Source: Leptospira abararensis (GTDB lineage: Bacteria > Spirochaetota > Leptospiria > Leptospirales > Leptospiraceae). Taken from it: a stretch of DNA of 17,726 nucleotides. The translations under genes and the position numbers were made by a program. Of this stretch, positions 1-6,899 are shown piece by piece; the first letter of the stretch is position 1, and each line of letters begins with the position of its first letter. The stretch is from assembly GCF_016918735.1 (NCBI RefSeq), contig NZ_JAFFPR010000034.1:1-17726 (forward strand), read 5' to 3'. The notes beneath the pieces are model-generated. The model did no database searches. It was not told where the DNA came from and saw only the letters and a program-made list of their open reading frames with translations.

Positions 1-60
1 CCTAGAAAAACTTTGAATTGGAATACACCTGAAAATGAAATACGGGCGCTTGTGCGCTAG
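1..60 (+). CDS. Possible C-terminal end of an unrecognised protein, cut by the window edge
   Basis: Frame 1 is open from the first base to a TAG at 58-60, giving 19 residues that end in RALVR. The stretch TLNWNTPENE loosely resembles the tail of the downstream leucine-rich protein (KTWNWNNF), so it may be a paralogue in the same cassette, because no attC separates them. The fragment is too short to identify, and an open frame of this length can occur by chance. Confidence 0.35.
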   Translation, partial: PRKTLNWNTPENEIRALVR

Positions 61-97
61 ATTCTTGAACCTACCATGAATAATAAAATAGAAAGCT

Positions 98-1039
98 ATG
101 AAAATCATACATGATTTATATAACGCATCTGCTTCTCCACTACAACTAGAAGGAAATTACAAAATAAAGAGTATTCTGCTTGAGGGAGATTGGAATGAAG
201 AAATTCAAAGATTTATTCAGAAAAATCAAATACTAGGTTTATATTATAATTATATGAAAGGCTCTAAAGCCTTAAATTTTAATTTTCTAGAGAGACTAAA
301 AAATTTCGAATTATTGAATATTATTTCAACACCTATCGATGATCTAAGCCAAATTAAAGAATTTTCTGAATTGAAAGTTTTATCATTACAATGTCATATC
401 AAAAAACCAGTAAATTTTTCTTTTCTCCAAAATTTAGAGAAATGTTATATACCTTGGTTAAAAGGTGGAGAATCTATATTTCAGTGTGAAAATATCAGAT
501 TTTTATCATTAGATTCTTTTCAATCCAAAATTCTGCCTAATACTTGGGAATTCGAAAAATTGGAACAATTAACAATGTATCGATCTGACTTTTCAAACTT
601 ATCTGCATTTAAAAATCTTCGTAAAATAAAAAAACTATCACTTTTTGATTGCAAAAAACTTAGAGACATTAACGATTTACGATTCTTGGAAAACATAGAA
701 TGGTTAGTCATAAATGGAAGTAAACAAATTGAAGATTTTGATTCAATTTCTAATCTTAAAAAATTAAAAGTCTTAGATCTTTCGAATACTGGCAAAATAC
801 CTTCCCTTGCATTTATTAACTCACTTTCAAATTTACAAGCATTCGCTTTCCCAGGTTCATCAACTTATATTGAAGATGGAAATCTTCAGCCCTTAACAAA
901 ATTAGCGAAACTATCAATGTTGATGTTTGCACAGAATAAAAATTACTCGCACAAGCTAATAAAGACTTGGAACTGGAATAATTTCAATTTACCTGATACA
1001 TTGCTTAAGGAACAAACTAAAAAGCCACACTCCGCATAA
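98..1039 (+). CDS. Leucine-rich-repeat-like protein
   Basis: This 313-residue protein has irregular leucine-rich repeats from about residue 65 to 260. Recurrent segments such as ELKVLSL, NIRFLSL, KLEQLTM, KIKKLSLFDC and KLKVLDLSNTG are spaced about 20-25 residues apart, which fits a beta-strand/turn solenoid. There is no signal peptide or membrane segment, so a cytoplasmic binding scaffold is likely; its partner is unknown. The start is the first in-frame ATG and the ribosome site in front (GAAAG) is weak. The stop TAA lies inside the attC core GCATAAC (1034-1040), so the cassette's recombination site supplies the stop codon. The left end of this cassette lies outside the window. The LRR fold is inferred from periodicity and the function is not recognised. 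Confidence 0.75.
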   Translation: MKIIHDLYNASASPLQLEGNYKIKSILLEGDWNEEIQRFIQKNQILGLYYNYMKGSKALNFNFLERLKNFELLNIISTPIDDLSQIKEFSELKVLSLQCHIKKPVNFSFLQNLEKCYIPWLKGGESIFQCENIRFLSLDSFQSKILPNTWEFEKLEQLTMYRSDFSNLSAFKNLRKIKKLSLFDCKKLRDINDLRFLENIEWLVINGSKQIEDFDSISNLKKLKVLDLSNTGKIPSLAFINSLSNLQAFAFPGSSTYIEDGNLQPLTKLAKLSMLMFAQNKNYSHKLIKTWNWNNFNLPDTLLKEQTKKPHSA

Positions 1040-1202
1040 CTGCGGCTGACACGCATCGCTGCGGGATTCGCAAGCTCACCCTTGCTCGGTCTGCGACACA
1101 TTGTCCTCCGTCACGCTTCTTGCTCCGCAAGAAGACGCGCCGACGCTAACGCCTCGGAGAGGCTCAGCTACGGACAACGTCGTGTAGCCTAGTTCGTTAA
1201 TT
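1034..1202 (+). repeat. attC site 1
   Basis: R'' GCATAAC lies at 1034-1040 and R' GTTAATT at 1196-1202. The L arms GGCTGACACG and CGTGTAGCC pair with one unpaired base, as in known attC sites with extrahelical bases. Further stems are TTGTCC with GGACAA, CTTCTTGC with GCAAGAAG, and the top hairpin GCCTC-gga-GAGGC flanked by TAAC and TCA. It shares an arm type with the site at 6720-6881. R'' and R' do not pair here because they belong to different cassettes. Confidence 0.88.
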
Positions 1203-1572
1203 GCAATTAGTTGATCAAAAGAAGAAAACGCGCAAATTTTTTTAAGAAGCTGTTGTCGATTTAAGCTTTGGAAGAGAACAATTTAAGCCTTTCTCTCCAT
1301 TTAAGTGCAGTTTGTTATTTATGCTTTCTAAGAATTAAGAGAAAATTTGCGCTCACTTTTGTTGACCTTTCGACTAAACTCTTTTACTATAATAACTAAC
1401 TGCAATTAACAGCGGCTTACCGCTCGCTCAGGACCTTTTCCACTTCGCCTCAGATTTCTGAAAAAATCTGGATCTCGTGGGGCCTTCGCTCGGCCTAAAG
1501 GCACATTTCGTGTCACGCTAACGCCTCTCTTCAAGAGGCTCAGCTACACGAAACGTCGGTAAGCCTAGTTCG
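1197..1572 (+). mobile_element. Gene-less cassette, copy A
   Basis: No open reading frame of credible length is present on either strand between the R' of the previous attC and the R'' at 1404. It begins with the 12-bp palindrome TAATTGCAATTA (1198-1209). Its ends are near-perfect inverted repeats: GTTAATTGCAATTAGTT at the left and AACTAACTGCAATTAAC at 1394-1410. Inside, GCGCAAATTTT (1230-1240) and AAAATTTGCGC (1342-1352) form a perfect 11-bp inverted repeat around a roughly 100-base core. The core contains a possible hairpin, GGAAGAGAA with TTCTCTCC. Copies B (8055-8426) and C (13231-13603) share this plan. It could encode a structured RNA or a promoter, or be a non-coding mobile unit; the sequence alone does not decide. 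Confidence 0.8.
1362..1390 (+). promoter_or_regulatory. Candidate sigma70-type promoter in gene-less cassette A
   Basis: TTGACC (1362-1367) and TACTAT (1385-1390) are separated by 17 bases and point at the next cassette. The equivalent positions in copies B and C keep the spacing and the TACTAT box but have TGAACC as the -35. Any transcript would cross the structured attC at 1404-1578 before reaching the lipoprotein gene. AT-rich DNA produces such matches by chance. Confidence 0.35.
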
Positions 1573-1578
1573 TTATGC
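1404..1578 (+). repeat. attC site 2 (gene-less-cassette type)
   Basis: R'' AATTAAC is at 1404-1410 and R' GTTATGC at 1572-1578. The L arms are GGCTTACCG and CGGTAAGCC, followed by the stem TTTCGTGT with ACACGAAA. The left arm is longer than in other sites and carries its own AGATTT/AAATCT hairpin. The CTTGC/GCAAG hairpin of the common type is absent. The top hairpin GCCTCT/AGAGGC keeps the TAAC/TCA internal loop. The same type recurs at 8261-8432 and 13438-13609. Confidence 0.87.
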
Positions 1579-1613
1579 GAAATTTTCTTAAACTTATTGC
1601 CAAAGGTTAAAAA

Positions 1614-2132
1614 ATGAAAATCTTCAAATTAATTATTTTATTTACCCTTACTCTATCTAATTGTTTCTACGGGATTATGAGGTTTGCTCCGACTGAGCAT
1701 ATAGAAGAAAACTTAGAAATCAATGATAAGAAGTATTCATTTATTAGTCCAAAAGATTATAAAAATCCGCCTTCATACTCTAAAAATGATATTATAGATA
1801 AATGGGGAAAACCGGATTATTCTGGTTTTCATGAAAATTGTAATTACATTACCTATCGGGATGGATTTAAATGGAATTTCATTACCATTGTCATACTTAT
1901 TATTCCCATACCTATACTCATATTTCCTACTGGTTTTGATGAAAAAAAAATATACTTTCTAGATGACAAAAGTATGGCTTATAGCGAAAACTATAGAATA
2001 GATTCGCATTTCTTTGGATATTTATGCGATGATAGAAGCTGTCGATTACAGTTTGGCAAAACTTATCACTATAATGAAAATGAAGCTAAGTTAGCAAAAT
2101 GCAAAACTTCTAAAAAAATTGATTCTCTCTAG
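1614..2132 (+). CDS. Putative lipoprotein with one internal membrane segment
   Basis: The 172-residue product begins with a lysine and a hydrophobic stretch ending in LSNC, with Cys17 as the likely lipidated residue. Asparagine before the cysteine is tolerated in spirochaete-type lipoboxes more than in enterobacterial ones. A second hydrophobic run at about residues 88-107 contains several isoleucines and prolines. Between them, DIIDKWGKPDY (about 59-69) resembles the short LGKPD-type turn found in small outer-membrane assembly lipoproteins, but similarity beyond that is not evident. The purine-rich GGTTAAAAA just before the ATG is a poor ribosome site. It is the only gene in its cassette and follows gene-less cassette A, which may supply transcription. 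Location in the envelope is inferred; the function is unknown. Confidence 0.7.
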   Translation: MKIFKLIILFTLTLSNCFYGIMRFAPTEHIEENLEINDKKYSFISPKDYKNPPSYSKNDIIDKWGKPDYSGFHENCNYITYRDGFKWNFITIVILIIPIPILIFPTGFDEKKIYFLDDKSMAYSENYRIDSHFFGYLCDDRSCRLQFGKTYHYNENEAKLAKCKTSKKIDSL

Positions 2133-2185
2133 GAAGTTTATTAGTTTATCAAAAAAATATCATTGGTCATTATTCAGAAAACTTC

Positions 2186-2347
2186 GCATAACAGCGACTT
2201 AACGCTACGCTTCGGGACAAGCCCTCGCTCGGGCTACGCCACATTCCTCTTCTGTCACTCGCTTGCATACGCAAGCTACGTGCCAGTCCCTAACGTCCCG
2301 TTCGGGACTCAGGGTCGAGGAACGTCGTTAAGTCTAGTTCGTTAGGC
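2186..2347 (+). repeat. attC site 3
   Basis: R'' GCATAAC is at 2186-2192 and R' GTTAGGC at 2341-2347. The L arms ACTTAACG and CGTTAAGT pair. The inner stem is TTCCTC with GAGGAA. Hairpins are AGCCC/GGGCT on the left side, CTTGC/GCAAG, and GTCCCG/CGGGAC flanked by TAAC and TCA. Confidence 0.9.
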
Positions 2348-2360
2348 GAAATTGGATTAA

Positions 2361-3368
2361 ATGATAACTAAAAATACAAGAAAAGGTACTACATTAATCT
2401 ACTCACCAAGATTTCTCAATCAAGAGGTGATAAAAGTATATTTTTTTAGTATTACCGAAGACTTCGAAAAAGAACAAATCGGACTTCAGGACTATTTTAA
2501 GAAAATAAGTTCTGGCGAATTTGAATCTATGCAGGTAGATTATCATCGCATCATTCTTTGCTCAAATGAAAAGGATATTGATCTCTTCAGTGATTTGAAT
2601 GAGTTCAAAAAGTATACGCTCAAAAATAAATTACCGCAGTCATTTATTTTTGAATCAAATCTTGAATCCATACGTGCATACAATAAGATTTCATTTATAC
2701 TTCAGCGATGGGTATATCATTTTTTGGAAAAAAGGCAAAACAGCTATTATACTTGGTATAATAAAAGTAAAATATTCGATTACAGCGAAGATAAACTGGA
2801 AGATAGCAAAATATTCGAATATGCAAAAAAATATTCTCCTGCTAAGGCAATACTTTCGTTTTACGCACTTAGGTTATTTTGTTACTTTAAGGCTTGGATT
2901 CTAAGATTTCCAATTGCCATATCAGTATTTATTAAAGATTCCTTTCTTTTGTCTTTGGAATCATACAAAGTCTTCAAAGAAAAAGAATCCAAATATAACT
3001 GGCACAAAATGATTTCATTGGAAACTATATTTACAAAAAATAAACATGAAATTGAAAGAGAACGTAAGGTATTAGAAACAGAATATCAAAATAGTAAAAA
3101 AATATATTTAGAGTCCAATAAAACATTACTTACCTTAATTGTCTCTGCTTTGGCGGTGGTAGTTTCATTTATAATTTTCAAAATTGACAATCAATCTGAC
3201 CGAAGTAATGCGCACGATTATAATCAGAAAATAGAAAATTACTTAAAACTAATTGGGGAAAAAGATGAAAAAATATATGAATTAATTCTGAAGAATGAGC
3301 AGCATCTAATGAAAGTTCACGATTTGGAAGTTGAGATAATTATTCTTAAGAAAAAGCTAACGAAATAA
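2361..3368 (+). CDS. Membrane-anchored protein with C-terminal coiled coil, unrecognised
   Basis: This 335-residue protein has a soluble N-terminal part (about 1-155), a hydrophobic/amphipathic helical region at about 163-198, and a charged helical stretch rich in Glu and Lys (about 222-253). A clear membrane segment follows at about 255-274 (TLLTLIVSALAVVVSF), then a C-terminal coiled coil (about 285-335) with leucines and isoleucines at heptad-like spacing. The start lies only 13 bases after the attC R' core, so the leader is almost entirely cassette end and no good Shine-Dalgarno is seen. The gene stops just before the next attC. No family is recognised. Single-pass plus coiled-coil designs occur in many membrane-associated conflict proteins, but nothing here establishes that role. 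Confidence 0.7.
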   Translation: MITKNTRKGTTLIYSPRFLNQEVIKVYFFSITEDFEKEQIGLQDYFKKISSGEFESMQVDYHRIILCSNEKDIDLFSDLNEFKKYTLKNKLPQSFIFESNLESIRAYNKISFILQRWVYHFLEKRQNSYYTWYNKSKIFDYSEDKLEDSKIFEYAKKYSPAKAILSFYALRLFCYFKAWILRFPIAISVFIKDSFLLSLESYKVFKEKESKYNWHKMISLETIFTKNKHEIERERKVLETEYQNSKKIYLESNKTLLTLIVSALAVVVSFIIFKIDNQSDRSNAHDYNQKIENYLKLIGEKDEKIYELILKNEQHLMKVHDLEVEIIILKKKLTK

Positions 3369-3377
3369 CCCAACTTC

Positions 3378-3538
3378 GCCTAACAACGCCTTAACGCTTC
3401 GCTTCGGCACAAGGCCTCGCTCGGTCTGCGACACATAGGCTTCTGGCACTCCCCTTGCTTACGCAAGTGTCGTTCCAGTCCCTAACGTCCCGTTGGGACT
3501 CAGGGTCAGCCTACGTCGTTAAGGCTAGTTCGTTAGCC
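3378..3538 (+). repeat. attC site 4
   Basis: R'' GCCTAAC is at 3378-3384 and R' GTTAGCC at 3532-3538. The L arms CCTTAACG and CGTTAAGG pair. The inner stem is TAGGCT with AGCCTA. Hairpins are CTTGC/GCAAG and GTCCC/GGGAC with the TAAC/TCA loop. Confidence 0.9.
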
Positions 3539-3622
3539 GAAATTCACAAATTGAAACAATAAAAAAGAATTTAAAACAATATGCCAAATTATCAATATAC
3601 GGAAAATCAAAGGAGATTTTTT

Positions 3623-4204
3623 ATGAAACTATTACTGCCACTTATTCTTTTCTTTATTGGTTGCGCAAGTATCCAAAAACAGCAAAATCCAATCATTGAT
3701 ATCAATCTAAAACTTCCTATTTCTATAGAGTGGAAACTCATTACGGATAAAAACGAACAAAACGAATCTTTAAAAGAATGGATTCCTAGCGATAAAGATA
3801 TCCAAAACGTTGAATGGATCATCGTTAAGCAATCATTCAGAAATACAAGCTCCGCTTACGCTTTTCTAAATTCTGTTCTAAATCTTGCAAAATCAAAATG
3901 TACTGACATTTTAACAAATCCGCCGCAACAGATTGATTTAAACGATTACGAAAGTTATACCGCTAGATTTATGTGTTCTCAACAAATTGATAAAGACTAT
4001 GGAACTATCACTGAAATGAGAGTTATTTCTGATAACTCAAAAATCTTTGTTGTTACTAGCGAACGAAGACTTCCTCCTACTACAAAAGCTGGGCAATACC
4101 AATTCAAAAATCCTATGGAAATCGTTGATTTTTCTAAAAAAAATAAAGAATCTACGGATTTTATTAGAAATTCGATCGAATTATGTAGTTCCAATTGCAA
4201 TTAA
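3623..4204 (+). CDS. Putative lipoprotein
   Basis: The start is placed at 3623 rather than at the in-frame ATG at 3581. An excellent ribosome site, AAAGGAG (3609-3615), lies 7 bases before it, and the protein then begins with a proper signal peptide. The first residues, MKLLLPLILFFIGCAS, give a lipobox FIGC with Cys14. The 193-residue product is otherwise hydrophilic with no second membrane segment. It contains paired cysteines (for example near the C-terminus, CSSNC), which could form disulfides after export. It is alone in its cassette and no family is recognised. An envelope-attached role is inferred from the lipobox only. Confidence 0.75.
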   Translation: MKLLLPLILFFIGCASIQKQQNPIIDINLKLPISIEWKLITDKNEQNESLKEWIPSDKDIQNVEWIIVKQSFRNTSSAYAFLNSVLNLAKSKCTDILTNPPQQIDLNDYESYTARFMCSQQIDKDYGTITEMRVISDNSKIFVVTSERRLPPTTKAGQYQFKNPMEIVDFSKKNKESTDFIRNSIELCSSNCN

Positions 4205-4259
4205 TTTATCATTTTTAATCTTAAATTCGAAAACTAAAAATGAGTCAAAAGTGAACTTC

Positions 4260-4420
4260 GGCTAACAGCAACTAACCGCTTCGCTTCGGGACGAGCCCTC
4301 GCTTGGGCTGCGCCACATAGGCTTCTGGCACTCCCCTTGCATCCGCAAGTGTCGTTCCAGTCCCTAACGTCCCGGCGGGACTCAGGGTCAGCCTACGTCG
4401 GTTAGTCTAGTTCGTTATGC
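4260..4420 (+). repeat. attC site 5
   Basis: R'' GGCTAAC is at 4260-4266 and R' GTTATGC at 4414-4420. The L arms ACTAACCG and CGGTTAGT pair. The inner stem is TAGGCT with AGCCTA. The left hairpin is AGCCC/GGGCT, and others are CTTGC/GCAAG and GTCCC/GGGAC with the TAAC/TCA loop. Confidence 0.9.
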
Positions 4421-4445
4421 GCAATATTTTAAAATTTAGTCGAAA

Positions 4446-5090
4446 ATGAAAATAAAAGAAACCGATTTTACTCATAGGCAAGCAGTTCAATTTTTCAAAC
4501 AGTTTGCAGAATCATTATTAGGAACTGGGCACCTCGAAACAAATGACTTTTATGATAAGGAAGTTTTAAATAAGAAAATATTAAAAATAGTTAGAAAATC
4601 AAATCTAAATCTAGTTATTGATCATAGAAACGAAATAAAAAAATTAGCAGAGCAATTTTCTGCTGATAATTATCTTGAAGTAAGTGTAATTTTTTATGCT
4701 TTATATTTCGAACATACATTGAATTATATTATCTTCCTCCAGCTTACTAAAGTAAAAAAAAGCAACGAAGTAATAAAAAATATTATTAAAAAAAGTAACA
4801 TAGAAGAAAAATTAGGTTGGGTATTAGAACTAATTGGATTACCAAAAATTAACAGTAAATATAAAAAAGTAATAATATCGGTATCCAAAGAAAGAAATAT
4901 TTTCATTCATTATAAGTGGCTTGAAGATACAATGGATTATAGGATAAATTTAAAAAATTTAACTAAATCAACCGAGATAAATAAAGCCATAACTTACTTA
5001 AAAAAATACGAATCTAAATTAAAGTTCAATGGAAATAAGAATATCTGGAAAAAAAGCCGAAAAAAAAGAATTAAAGGAAACTTGATTTAG
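4446..5090 (+). CDS. HEPN-like protein (putative RNase)
   Basis: The 214-residue product is almost all helical. It carries KERNIFIHYKW at residues 148-158, with R150, N151 and H155. This fits the R-polar-x3-H pattern (R-x4-6-H) that marks the active site of HEPN ribonucleases. An earlier helix with FEHTL (about 88-92) could supply the conserved acidic residue of the fold. HEPN proteins are often toxins or abortive-infection effectors that cut RNA. No paired nucleotidyltransferase (MNT) antitoxin is present; the neighbour in the same cassette is a DUF2750 protein 94 bases downstream. The C-terminus is very basic (KKSRKKRIKG), consistent with nucleic-acid contact. The HEPN assignment rests on the motif and helical character. 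Confidence 0.6.
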   Translation: MKIKETDFTHRQAVQFFKQFAESLLGTGHLETNDFYDKEVLNKKILKIVRKSNLNLVIDHRNEIKKLAEQFSADNYLEVSVIFYALYFEHTLNYIIFLQLTKVKKSNEVIKNIIKKSNIEEKLGWVLELIGLPKINSKYKKVIISVSKERNIFIHYKWLEDTMDYRINLKNLTKSTEINKAITYLKKYESKLKFNGNKNIWKKSRKKRIKGNLI

Positions 5091-5184
5091 ATAATAAACA
5101 TCTTGTATAAATCACAAAATAAACCTCTATCATAATAAGATTTTATAAGAAAATCTACAGTCAAAAAGAAATTTGAAGTCAAAA

Positions 5185-5580
5185 ATGAGTAAAGATATTA
5201 GTCAGAATGAAATTGACAAAGTAATAAAACTTGAACCAACCAAAAGGTTAAAATATTCTATTTCAAAAATTATCGATCAGGCCGAATTATGGAGTTTAAA
5301 AAACAAAGATGGTTTTGTCGGCATGGGAGATGAATATGGAAATAATGGAATTCCATTCTGGCCTCATATTGTATATGCGAATAAATTTATCACCGACGAT
5401 TGGTCAGATTGTAAACCAGAGAAAGTAAATTTATATGATTTTATTGAAAATTGGATTCCCGAGATGATAAAGGAGAATACTCAAGTGATAGTCTTTCCAA
5501 CTTTGGAAATGAAAGGAATCCCATTACATCCGGAAACAATATTAAAAGCATTGTTGGCAGAAAAAAACAGGGTTGAATAA
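5185..5580 (+). CDS. DUF2750-family protein
   Basis: The ATG at 5185 is preferred over an in-frame TTG at 5173, giving 131 residues. The sequence fits the DUF2750 pattern: an N-terminal helix with RLKYSISKIIDQAELWSL, then GFVGMGDE, FWPH (58-61), a segment with DDWSDCKPEKVNL, DFIENW (85-90) and VFPT (103-106) followed by a C-terminal helix. DUF2750 proteins are small, soluble and of unknown function. Here it is the second gene in a cassette led by a HEPN-like gene, with no attC between them (5091-5184), so the two move together. It could be an immunity or accessory partner, but that is only a positional inference. The stop TAA is followed after 14 bases by the attC. Confidence 0.8.
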   Translation: MSKDISQNEIDKVIKLEPTKRLKYSISKIIDQAELWSLKNKDGFVGMGDEYGNNGIPFWPHIVYANKFITDDWSDCKPEKVNLYDFIENWIPEMIKENTQVIVFPTLEMKGIPLHPETILKALLAEKNRVE

Positions 5581-5594
5581 CCCTAAAATACTGC

Positions 5595-5755
5595 GCATAA
5601 CAGCGTGGAAACGCTGCGCTTCGGCACGAGGCCTCGCTTGGGCTGCGCCACATTTCCCTTCTGTCACTCGTTTGCATTCGCAAACTCCGTGCCAGTCCCT
5701 AACGTCCCGTCGGGACTCAGGGTCGGGAAACGTCGTCTCCACTAGTTCGTTATAC
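5595..5755 (+). repeat. attC site 6
   Basis: R'' GCATAAC is at 5595-5601 and R' GTTATAC at 5749-5755. The L arms GTGGAAAC and GTCTCCAC pair except for one A-C opposition, which would be a T-G wobble on the bottom strand. The inner stem is TTTCCC with GGGAAA. Hairpins are GTTTGC/GCAAAC and GTCCCG/CGGGAC with the TAAC/TCA loop. Confidence 0.9.
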
Positions 5756-5772
5756 GAAAGGCAGCAAAATCA

Positions 5773-6702
5773 ATGCTAAATTTGAATAGGATATTTTATC
5801 AATATCTCCCGGAAAATAACATAAATATTGGTGAAACATATTCCGTAACTTTTGAAATTCTTTCGGATACACATTTTACAGATAATTTAGAGACAATCTT
5901 CAAAAAATTAAATGAAGTAAAATTTCCATTAATTTCATTCATTAACATTGAAGACAAAGTATTAATAGAACTTAAAAGGCCCAAACTAAATTTTTTTTCT
6001 CCATCAGAAGATCCGCTGATTTTTAAATTTAAATTTGAAGAAATTATAAAGGATTATGTAATCGGACTTTCTATTATTTCTAGAGGCATTTTTTTCCCAT
6101 TCAGATTGGGTGGTTTGAAATTTGATTACGAACTTAAAGATTCAGAATTAGGAAAAATTGATATTAAAATTTTAGTAGATGGAATCAGACCCACTAAATA
6201 CAAAAAAGCAGAAGGCAAAACAAAAAAAAAGATGCATTTGTATCATTTTATTTTTCCATTACTTTGGAGCTATTACAGGGAAAAATTAAAATGGGAGCAG
6301 ATTCATTATTTCTATGGGAAAGCTCTTATATTGTTAAGTCAATATGACATTGTTGATAGATTTTTTGATGAAATTTTTATGTTGTTCTATAAAATCTTCG
6401 AGAACATATCTACTTTTGATATATTAAAGAAATCAAAACTTAGTAACGAATTAAAGGAATTGCAATCAGTTGTAGACATTTATATATCCGAAGATTATCT
6501 CAAATCAAATTTTAAAAATTTATATATCCTACGTTGTAAAGTGCTAGCGCACTCACAAAATGCAAAGCACGAACTTGCAACCTTTAACAATGTTCTTGAA
6601 ATGAAAAAAATAGTAGATATTACGATTTCAAGATATTTTTTAACTGTCTTTTTAAATGATGAATCATTTAAAGGAATTAACCCGTCATCAGCAAGAATAT
6701 AA
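5773..6702 (+). CDS. Unrecognised protein with a HEPN-like C-terminal motif
   Basis: The 309-residue product has a beta-rich N-terminal half (about 20-145) and a helical C-terminal half. The segment LRCKVLAHSQ (253-262) has R254 and H260 in R-x5-H spacing, within a helical setting typical of HEPN or abortive-infection (Abi)-like domains. The residue after the arginine is cysteine instead of the usual polar residue, so catalysis is uncertain. This two-part layout, a variable sensing half followed by a HEPN-like half, is known from single-protein anti-phage systems, but identity to any of them is not established. AAAGG (5757-5761) lies 11 bases before the ATG and is partly inside the cassette's terminal arm. 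It is the only gene in its cassette. Confidence 0.6.
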   Translation: MLNLNRIFYQYLPENNINIGETYSVTFEILSDTHFTDNLETIFKKLNEVKFPLISFINIEDKVLIELKRPKLNFFSPSEDPLIFKFKFEEIIKDYVIGLSIISRGIFFPFRLGGLKFDYELKDSELGKIDIKILVDGIRPTKYKKAEGKTKKKMHLYHFIFPLLWSYYREKLKWEQIHYFYGKALILLSQYDIVDRFFDEIFMLFYKIFENISTFDILKKSKLSNELKELQSVVDIYISEDYLKSNFKNLYILRCKVLAHSQNAKHELATFNNVLEMKKIVDITISRYFLTVFLNDESFKGINPSSARI

Positions 6703-6719
6703 AATTCCTGCTGCCCTTC

Positions 6720-6881
6720 GTATAACAGCGGGGAAACGCTTCGCTTCGGCACGAGGCCTCGCTTGGGCTACGCCACATTCCTCTCCGTCACGCTTCTCGC
6801 TCCGCAAGAAGTCGCGCCGACGCTAACGCCTACTACGTAGGCTCAGCTACGAGGAACGTCGTCTCCCCTAGTTCGTTATGC
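6720..6881 (+). repeat. attC site 7
   Basis: R'' GTATAAC is at 6720-6726 and R' GTTATGC at 6875-6881. The L arms GGGGAAAC and GTCTCCCC pair with one A-C opposition. The inner stem is TTCCTC with GAGGAA. The upper half resembles site 1: CTTCT/AGAAG, and GCCTAC/GTAGGC with the TAAC/TCA loop. Confidence 0.9.
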
Positions 6882-6899
6882 GAAAGTCACTAAATAAAT

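Noticed and set aside
2163..2345. 60-residue + strand ORF
   Set aside because: It lies almost entirely within attC site 3, and its composition follows the attC stems. The open frame is a by-product of the G+C-richer repeat.
4047..4265. 72-residue + strand ORF overlapping the second lipoprotein
   Set aside because: Out of frame within a well-supported gene and ends in the attC core; no ribosome site.
5138..5156. Hairpin AGATTTT-ATAAG-AAAATCT between the HEPN-like and DUF2750 genes
   Set aside because: Weak AT-rich stem without a T-run; neither a convincing terminator nor an attC remnant.
4446..5580. Classical toxin-antitoxin pair
   Set aside because: The first gene has a HEPN-like motif but the second is a DUF2750 protein with no antitoxin signature; kept only as a possible pair.
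5441..5779. ORFs of 66-80 residues on both strands around 5441-5779
   Set aside because: They overlap attC site 6 and the end of the DUF2750 gene. The arginine- and alanine-rich translations come from attC sequence.
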